Positions 6,552 to 11,147 of a DNA stretch of 11,147 nt are shown piece by piece. A model generated the notes under the pieces. The model was given only the letters and a program-made list of their open reading frames with translations. It ran no database searches and had not been told where the DNA came from. The stretch is from contig JBLHMP010000107.1 in assembly GCA_047623555.1 (NCBI GenBank), positions 1 through 11,147 on the forward strand, in the 5' to 3' direction. The stretch is from NORP181 sp047623555. GTDB taxonomy: Bacteria; Pseudomonadota; Alphaproteobacteria; Rhodobacterales; Rhodobacteraceae. Every line of letters starts with the position of its first letter. Position 1 is the stretch's first letter. Position numbers and translations under genes: made by a program.

Positions 6552-7424
6552 CTAACCGGCTTTGCGCAAACGGCTCAGCAGGCTTGAGGTATCCCAACGT
6601 CCGCCACCCATTTTTTGAACGTCCTTATAGAACTGATCAACCAAAGCCGTGACCGGCAGGCTGGCGCCGGTTTCATCTGCGGTATCCAGACAAATCCCCA
6701 GATCCTTGCGCATCCAGTCCACGGCAAAACCATGCTCAAAATGGTCATCAATCATGGTTTCATAACGGTTGTTCATCTGCCAGCTGCCCGCAGCGCCCTG
6801 ACTGATCACCTCGATCACCGCGCGCCCGTCCAACCCGGCCTTTTCGGCAAAATGCATGGCTTCGCTTAACCCCTGCACCAGTCCGGCAATGGCAATCTGA
6901 TTGCACATCTTGGTCATTTGCCCGGCGCCGCTGTCGCCAATCCGTCGGCAGATACGCGCATAGGCATCAATCACCGGCGCCGCCCGATCAAAGGCCGCCT
7001 GATCACCACCACACATCACCGACAACGCGCCGTTTTCCGCACCCGCCTGACCGCCCGAAATCGGCGCGTCGACAAAGGCGATGTCAGCCGATGCAGCGGC
7101 CGCATTCAGCTCACGCGTGACCTTGGCCGACACCGTGGTGTGGTCGACAAACACAGTCCCCGCGCCCATGCCTGCAAACGCTCCGTTATCGCCAAGACAG
7201 ACACTGCGCAAATCATCGTCATTGCCAACGCAACACAGCACAAAATCAGCCCCCGCAGCGGCCTCGCGTGGGGTCACAGCACTGCTGCCACCATGCTCTT
7301 TCGCCCAGGCTTCGGCCTTGGCCGCAGTGCGGTTAAACACCGTCACATCATGTCCAGCCGCCCGCAGATGTCCCGCCATAGGGTACCCCATTACGCCTAG
7401 TCCCAGAAACGCCAGTTTTGCCAT
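6552..7424 (-). CDS. NAD(P)-dependent beta-hydroxyacid dehydrogenase (3-hydroxyisobutyrate dehydrogenase / glyoxylate reductase family)
   Basis: This 290-residue cytoplasmic oxidoreductase carries the family landmarks in order: the Rossmann glycine motif GLGVMG (8-13); NRT (31-33) at the end of the second strand; the substrate loop DAPISGGQAGA (119-129); the catalytic lysine K172 in GQMTKMCNQ; and WMRKDLG (237-243), whose K240 is the conserved KD lysine. An Arg in the NRT position, rather than an acidic residue, favours NADPH over NADH by analogy with glyoxylate/succinic-semialdehyde reductases. The substrate cannot be read from the sequence. Candidates are 3-hydroxyisobutyrate, tartronate semialdehyde and related short hydroxyacids. 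The Shine-Dalgarno AAGGGG lies about eight bases before the ATG. The gene is divergent from the acylase with a short gap and convergent with the SYLF gene. No valine-catabolism genes flank it, so a mmsB name is not justified. Confidence 0.9.
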   Translation of the reverse strand: MAKLAFLGLGVMGYPMAGHLRAAGHDVTVFNRTAAKAEAWAKEHGGSSAVTPREAAAGADFVLCCVGNDDDLRSVCLGDNGAFAGMGAGTVFVDHTTVSAKVTRELNAAAASADIAFVDAPISGGQAGAENGALSVMCGGDQAAFDRAAPVIDAYARICRRIGDSGAGQMTKMCNQIAIAGLVQGLSEAMHFAEKAGLDGRAVIEVISQGAAGSWQMNNRYETMIDDHFEHGFAVDWMRKDLGICLDTADETGASLPVTALVDQFYKDVQKMGGGRWDTSSLLSRLRKAG

Positions 7425-7463
7425 TTGCTTTCCCCTTGATCCAGCTTATCTACGTTAAGGCGT

Positions 7464-7491
7464 TACCTATCAGGCATTTTGGTAAGGTCAA
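7464..7491 (-). promoter_or_regulatory. Candidate promoter of the dehydrogenase gene
   Basis: On the minus strand TTGACC (7491-7486) is followed after 16 bases by TAGGTA (7469-7464), about 40 bases upstream of the ATG at 7424. The -35 is good (five of six) but the -10 is poor. The element overlaps the ribosome site of the alternative acylase start at 7492, one reason to prefer the 7531 start. Confidence 0.28.
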
Positions 7492-7520
7492 ATGACCAAA
7501 CCAGAAAATCCGGGTAGAAC

Positions 7521-7524
7521 GAGG
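7521..7524 (+). promoter_or_regulatory. Ribosome binding site supporting the acylase start at 7531
   Basis: GAGG lies six bases before ATG 7531. The alternative ATG at 7492 has AAGG only four bases upstream, which is rather close. The downstream site is preferred but not certain; the choice changes only 13 polar residues before the membrane anchor. Confidence 0.45.
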
Positions 7525-7530
7525 ACAATA

Positions 7531-10032
7531 ATGGCACTGATGTTTCGCTGGCTTCTAAGGCTTGTCGCCGGGATGATTGCATTGATCGTCCTGGGTGTTG
7601 GCATGGTCTATTATCTGGCCAGCCAGTCGTTGCCAGATTATGACGCCACGGTGCAGGTGCGCGGTTTGTCCGGCCCCGTCGAAATCGTCCGTGACAATGC
7701 CAATGTACCGCATATTTTCGCCGCCTATATTGACCCTGATGACGATGTCAACCAGGACGCGAACCGGGACGCCGATGTGTTTTTCGGCCTTGGCTATGCC
7801 CATGCGCAGGACCGTCTGTGGCAAATGACCATCCTGCGCCGCACGGCACAGGGTCGCCTGTCCGAGGTATTTGGCGCCCGCACTCTGGCCATTGACCGGC
7901 TGTTGCGACGGCTTGATATCTACCGCCTTGCCCAGCAATCGGTGCAGGCCCAAACGCCCGAGGCCCGTATCGTGCTTGCGGCTTATGCCAAAGGCGTCAA
8001 TGCCCGCCTGAACGAAATCAACGACAAGGCGCTGGGCCGCGGCGCACCTGAAATGTTCCTGTTCAACGCCGCCATTGCGCCCTGGCAGCCGGCGGATTCG
8101 CTGGCGGTGCTCAAACTCATGGGGTTGCAGCTATCCGGCCATCTCGCAGCCGAGGTTCTGCGCGCCCGCACCGATCTGTTGCTTAACGATCCGGCCCGCC
8201 TGATCGACATCCTGCCCGACGTGCCCGGCACCGGCATTGCTGCGCTGCCCGAATATACCTCGCTGTTCCCGACCCTGCCGCGTTACGCGCGCGGCAAAGC
8301 CATGCCAACCTCGCCGCTGTCACCGTTTCCCAAGGCCGGTCGTGCGGGCGCCTCAAACGCCTGGAGCGCCGCCACCACGCGCTCGGCCTCTGGTGGGACT
8401 TTGCTGGCCAATGACCCGCATCTGGGCTTTACCGCGCCCGGAATCTGGTATCTGGCGCGATTGGGGCTTTCATCCGGCGGCGTCATCGGCGGCACCATTC
8501 CCGGCATGCCGCTGGTACTTATCGGACGATCCGAGGCGTTGGGTTGGGGGTTAACGTCCTCGTATCTGGATGATCAGGACGTGTTCATCGAACGCCTGAA
8601 CCCGGACAACCACGAGGAATATCTGACGCCGGATGGCTTTAAACGCTTTGGATCGCGCCCCTCGATCATCGCAATCAAAGACGCCGCCCCCATCACGCTG
8701 ACCCTAAGGTGGAGCGAGAACGGCCCGGTTCTTCCGGGCAGCATGTATGATCTGGCCACCGTCACCCCGGCGGGCCATGTGGCGACGCTTGGCTGGACCG
8801 TATTAGATGGACAAGACACGTCAATATCGGCGGCCATCGCGCTCATGGGCGCAAAATCTGTCGGCCAGGCCATTGAAATCAGCGAGGGCTTTATTGCCCC
8901 GTCGCAAAACCTGTCGCTGGTTGATCAGGACACTATTGCGATGAAACTGATTGGCGCGGTGCCCCGGCGCGATGCCAACAACCAGAGCAAGGGCCGGATA
9001 CCATCACAAGGCTGGCGGGTTGAAAACCGCTGGCGTGGCCGCGCACCCTATGCATCCAACCCGCAATTTGTCGCGCCGCGTGGCGGTATACTGGGCAATA
9101 CCAACAACAAACTGCTGGAACGGCCGTTTCCCAACCACATCTCGTATCTTTGGGGCGACACACAGCGGATCAATCGCTGGCAAAAACTGATGCAATCGCG
9201 TCAGGTGCATACCCGCGACAGCTTTATCGAGGCGCAGCTTGATACCGTCAGCTATACCGCCCGGTCGCTGTTACCGCTGATTGGTGCCGACCTGTGGTTC
9301 ACCGGACAGGCCGCCCCTGTCGGCACCCCCGAACGGCAACGCCAGATCGCGCTGGCGCTGTTGGCCGATTGGAACGGTGAGATGAACGAACACCTGCCCG
9401 AGCCGTTGATCTATGCGGCGTGGATACGGGCATTGCAGGCCCGTCTGATCGCCGATGAGTTGGGGCCATTGGCCGATGAATTCCCGCATGTGCAGCCTTT
9501 GTTTATCGAACGGGTTTACCGCAATATTGATGGCGCCGCGATCTGGTGTGATGTGCGCCATAGCTCTCCGGTTGAGACCTGCACCGACATGGCCCGGCTG
9601 GCGCTGGATGATGCGCTGATCTGGATCACCGAGCGCTATGGCTCAACGCTGGAATCGCTGCGCTGGGGCGATGCGCATCAGGCGACACATGATCACCCAA
9701 CGCTGGGTAAGGTTCCGGTGCTGCGCTATTTCGTCAACATTCGGCAATCCACCAGTGGCGGCGACAATACGCTGCAACGTGGCCGCACCTCGGGCACTGG
9801 GAATGATCCGTTTGAGAACGTGCATGGCGCCGGCTATCGCGGCGTTTATGATTTCGCCGACCCGGACAGTTCAGTTTTCATCACCTCAACCGGCCAATCA
9901 GGGCATTTCCTGTCGCGGCATTATGATGATCTGGCCCAGCTGTGGCGACGCGGCGAATATATCCCGATGTCACTGGACGCCGATCTGGCCCGGGCCGCGT
10001 CTGTGGGTGTGACCATGTTGGTGCCGAGGTAA
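7531..10032 (+). CDS. Membrane-anchored penicillin acylase family protein (Ntn hydrolase)
   Basis: The 833-residue precursor (846 if ATG 7492 is used) belongs to the penicillin G acylase/AHL acylase/cephalosporin acylase family of N-terminal nucleophile amidases. Such enzymes fold in the periplasm and cut themselves into two chains. A hydrophobic N-terminal segment (about residues 6-32, WLLRLVAGMIALIVLGVG) with no clear cleavage site suggests an inner-membrane anchor. The autocleavage site is G-A-S-N-A-W, with S275 (codon 8353-8355) as the predicted nucleophile. This leaves an alpha part of about 274 residues and a beta chain of about 559. Other family landmarks are LANDPHLGFTAPGIWY soon after the nucleophile, GRSEALGWGLT, GGILGNTNNK, and the C-terminal STGQSGHFLSRHYDDLAQLW. 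The substrate is unknown: beta-lactams, acyl-homoserine lactones or other N-acyl amides are all known in the family. Codon use matches the neighbours and the gene appears intact. Confidence 0.93.
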   Translation: MALMFRWLLRLVAGMIALIVLGVGMVYYLASQSLPDYDATVQVRGLSGPVEIVRDNANVPHIFAAYIDPDDDVNQDANRDADVFFGLGYAHAQDRLWQMTILRRTAQGRLSEVFGARTLAIDRLLRRLDIYRLAQQSVQAQTPEARIVLAAYAKGVNARLNEINDKALGRGAPEMFLFNAAIAPWQPADSLAVLKLMGLQLSGHLAAEVLRARTDLLLNDPARLIDILPDVPGTGIAALPEYTSLFPTLPRYARGKAMPTSPLSPFPKAGRAGASNAWSAATTRSASGGTLLANDPHLGFTAPGIWYLARLGLSSGGVIGGTIPGMPLVLIGRSEALGWGLTSSYLDDQDVFIERLNPDNHEEYLTPDGFKRFGSRPSIIAIKDAAPITLTLRWSENGPVLPGSMYDLATVTPAGHVATLGWTVLDGQDTSISAAIALMGAKSVGQAIEISEGFIAPSQNLSLVDQDTIAMKLIGAVPRRDANNQSKGRIPSQGWRVENRWRGRAPYASNPQFVAPRGGILGNTNNKLLERPFPNHISYLWGDTQRINRWQKLMQSRQVHTRDSFIEAQLDTVSYTARSLLPLIGADLWFTGQAAPVGTPERQRQIALALLADWNGEMNEHLPEPLIYAAWIRALQARLIADELGPLADEFPHVQPLFIERVYRNIDGAAIWCDVRHSSPVETCTDMARLALDDALIWITERYGSTLESLRWGDAHQATHDHPTLGKVPVLRYFVNIRQSTSGGDNTLQRGRTSGTGNDPFENVHGAGYRGVYDFADPDSSVFITSTGQSGHFLSRHYDDLAQLWRRGEYIPMSLDADLARAASVGVTMLVPR

Positions 10033-10087
10033 CTAAATCCACTCAGCCAGCGTTGCCGAAGCGGATACAAGGCGTGGTTTTTATTCT

Positions 10088-10115
10088 TTGACAGAACAAC
10101 TGTTTCATCTAACCT
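10088..10115 (+). promoter_or_regulatory. Candidate promoter of the SnoaL-like gene
   Basis: A perfect -35 hexamer, TTGACA (10088-10093), is followed after 16 bases by TAACCT (10110-10115), which keeps only the first two and last positions of the -10 consensus. It lies in the 110-base gap after the acylase, about 27 bases before the ATG. The strong -35 and lower-GC context make an independent transcript plausible. Confidence 0.4.
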
Positions 10116-10142
10116 TGCGACAAGTAACCCGAGAGGAGAGAT

Positions 10143-10535
10143 ATGTCAGATCTGCAAACCAAGTTTCAAAAACTTGCTGATGCCTATACCGCCGCCTGGA
10201 ATTCAGGAGATCCCAAACAAGTTGCTTCCTTTTTCGCCACCGATGGGCAGATTACCATAAATGGTGGCGATGCTCATGTTGGAACAGCGGCTTTGGTGGA
10301 AATGGCCGCCGGTTTTCACAGCGAATTTCCCGATTTGCAACTTCGCTGTGATTTTGCGCGCAGTTCCGGGTCACATTGCGTGTTTGCATGGACGTTGGCG
10401 GGGCATCATTCAGAAACCCAAAACCATGTCGAAGTCGGCGGTTGGGAAGAATGGGACTTGAACGACGATCAGAAAATCCAACGCTCGTTGGGATGGTTTG
10501 ACGTTGAAGAATACCAAAAACAAATCGACGGCTAA
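10143..10535 (+). CDS. SnoaL-like / NTF2-like fold small protein
   Basis: This 130-residue cytoplasmic protein has a strong Shine-Dalgarno, AGGAG, at 10134-10138. Its N-terminal pattern is typical of the SnoaL/NTF2-like cone fold: a helix with LADAYTAAWNSGDPKQVASFF (roughly residues 11-31), then ATDGQITINGGDAHVGTAALVEM, a helix ending FHSEFPDLQL, and strands such as HCVFAWTLAGHHS and the C-terminal IQRSLGWFDVEEYQKQ. The family covers polyketide cyclases, epoxide hydrolases, ketosteroid isomerases and many of unknown function. No catalytic set can be assigned here with confidence. GC is about 49% by hand count, below the acylase and hflX on either side, so it may be a later insertion. It is transcribed toward hflX, and the two genes share CTAA (10532-10535) across their stop codons. 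No terminator is visible, so its RNA may run antisense into hflX. Confidence 0.82.
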   Translation: MSDLQTKFQKLADAYTAAWNSGDPKQVASFFATDGQITINGGDAHVGTAALVEMAAGFHSEFPDLQLRCDFARSSGSHCVFAWTLAGHHSETQNHVEVGGWEEWDLNDDQKIQRSLGWFDVEEYQKQIDG

Positions 10536-11147
10536 ACAGCCAGAAACCGCGATTCCTGTGCTGCGGTCCAGATCACTGTGATGTCAAAGCCGGTCTCGGT
10601 CTGGTTCTCAGATTGCACGATATCCTCGGAAAACAACCAAGCCCGGCGTTTGCCCTCGGCGAAAGTCAGATTTAGCACACTTTCATAGCGCGCGCCCTGA
10701 ATGGATGCGGCAACGGCGGACAACAGCGGGTCGACCCCATCGCCGGTCAGCGCCGAAATGGCAAAGATGCCGTCTTCGCGCGCGGCCCGGGTTTCGGCGG
10801 CTTGGCGGTCCTCGTCTGACAGCAGATCCAGTTTGTTCCAGACCTCAATCCGGGGCCGGTCTTCGTCCAGACCCAGCACGTTCAGAATGGTTTCGACGTC
10901 GCGGGCCTGGGCCTCGGTGTCGTCATGGCTGATGTCACGCACGTGCACGATCAGATCGGCGCCCAACACTTCTTCTAGTGTGGCACGGAATGCGGCGACA
11001 AGTTCGGTTGGCAACTCACTGATGAAACCCACGGTGTCAGACAGGATGATTTCCGGCCCATCCGGCAACTCAACCCGGCGCATCGTTGGATCAAGCGTGG
11101 CAAACAACATATCCTCGGCCATGACCTCGGCGCCGGTCAGCCGGTTA
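10532..11147 (-). CDS. hflX: Ribosome-associated GTPase HflX, C-terminal part (runs off right edge)
   Basis: HflX is a GTPase that binds the 50S subunit and splits stalled ribosomes under stress. The window holds the last 204 codons. The frame continues through the right edge, beginning with NRLTGAEV, the residues that normally follow the Walker A GKSTL just beyond the window. Visible GTPase motifs are G3 in SDTVGFISELP, G4 in VWNKLDLL and G5 in FAISALTGDGV. After the G domain comes the extra C-terminal region seen in alphaproteobacterial HflX (EGKRRAWLFSEDIV and following). The ATG at 11122 is internal, not the start. In this group hfq usually lies upstream of hflX, which would be outside the window. 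The stop overlaps the stop of the convergent SnoaL-like gene by four bases. Confidence 0.95.
   Translation of the reverse strand, partial: NRLTGAEVMAEDMLFATLDPTMRRVELPDGPEIILSDTVGFISELPTELVAAFRATLEEVLGADLIVHVRDISHDDTEAQARDVETILNVLGLDEDRPRIEVWNKLDLLSDEDRQAAETRAAREDGIFAISALTGDGVDPLLSAVAASIQGARYESVLNLTFAEGKRRAWLFSEDIVQSENQTETGFDITVIWTAAQESRFLAV

Noticed and set aside
6552..7424. Naming the dehydrogenase mmsB (3-hydroxyisobutyrate dehydrogenase)
   Set aside because: The motifs are family-wide, no valine-degradation genes flank it, and the NRT cofactor motif leans toward NADPH-type reductases. Only the family name is supported.

Overview
The window looks like chromosomal DNA from an alphaproteobacterium of the Rhodobacterales (Roseobacter-type). 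The evidence is high-GC coding sequence for most of the length, a cysteine-poor HemB of the Rhodobacter/Pseudomonas type, and a small four-helix membrane protein paired with mfd, a pairing I recall from that order. Most of the window is ordinary core-genome content. I found no CRISPR array, insertion sequence, tRNA, rRNA or attachment site. No gene-free stretch exceeds 300 bases; the longest is 194.

Layout. At the left edge (1-402, minus) is the N-terminal part of a gene for a peptidoglycan-binding-like domain followed by a helical tail. It is only about 42% GC by hand count and sits behind an AT-rich leader. Next on the minus strand come a small four-helix inner-membrane protein gene (4067-4594, probable TTG start) and mfd (597-4055), 11 bases apart and probably co-transcribed. 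Divergent from this pair is hemB (4712-5710), for porphobilinogen synthase. It is followed by a gene for a SYLF-domain putative Tat lipoprotein (5851-6423) with its own sigma70-like promoter. A strong hairpin terminator (6488-6520) separates the latter from a convergent beta-hydroxyacid dehydrogenase gene (6552-7424, minus). Divergent from the dehydrogenase is a gene for a membrane-anchored penicillin-acylase-family Ntn hydrolase (7531-10032). A small SnoaL/NTF2-like gene (10143-10535, about 49% GC) then runs tail-to-tail into hflX (10532 to the right edge, minus), sharing four bases at the stop codons.

How the genes relate. Mfd (transcription-repair coupling) and HflX (rescue of stalled ribosomes) are housekeeping quality-control factors, and HemB feeds tetrapyrrole synthesis. 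The SYLF lipoprotein and the acylase are envelope proteins, probably facing the periplasm. The dehydrogenase and the SnoaL-like protein have undefined substrates. I see no multi-gene system linking them. The two least ordinary spots are the low-GC peptidoglycan-binding-like gene at the left edge and the lower-GC SnoaL-like gene abutting hflX. Both may be later arrivals beside core genes.
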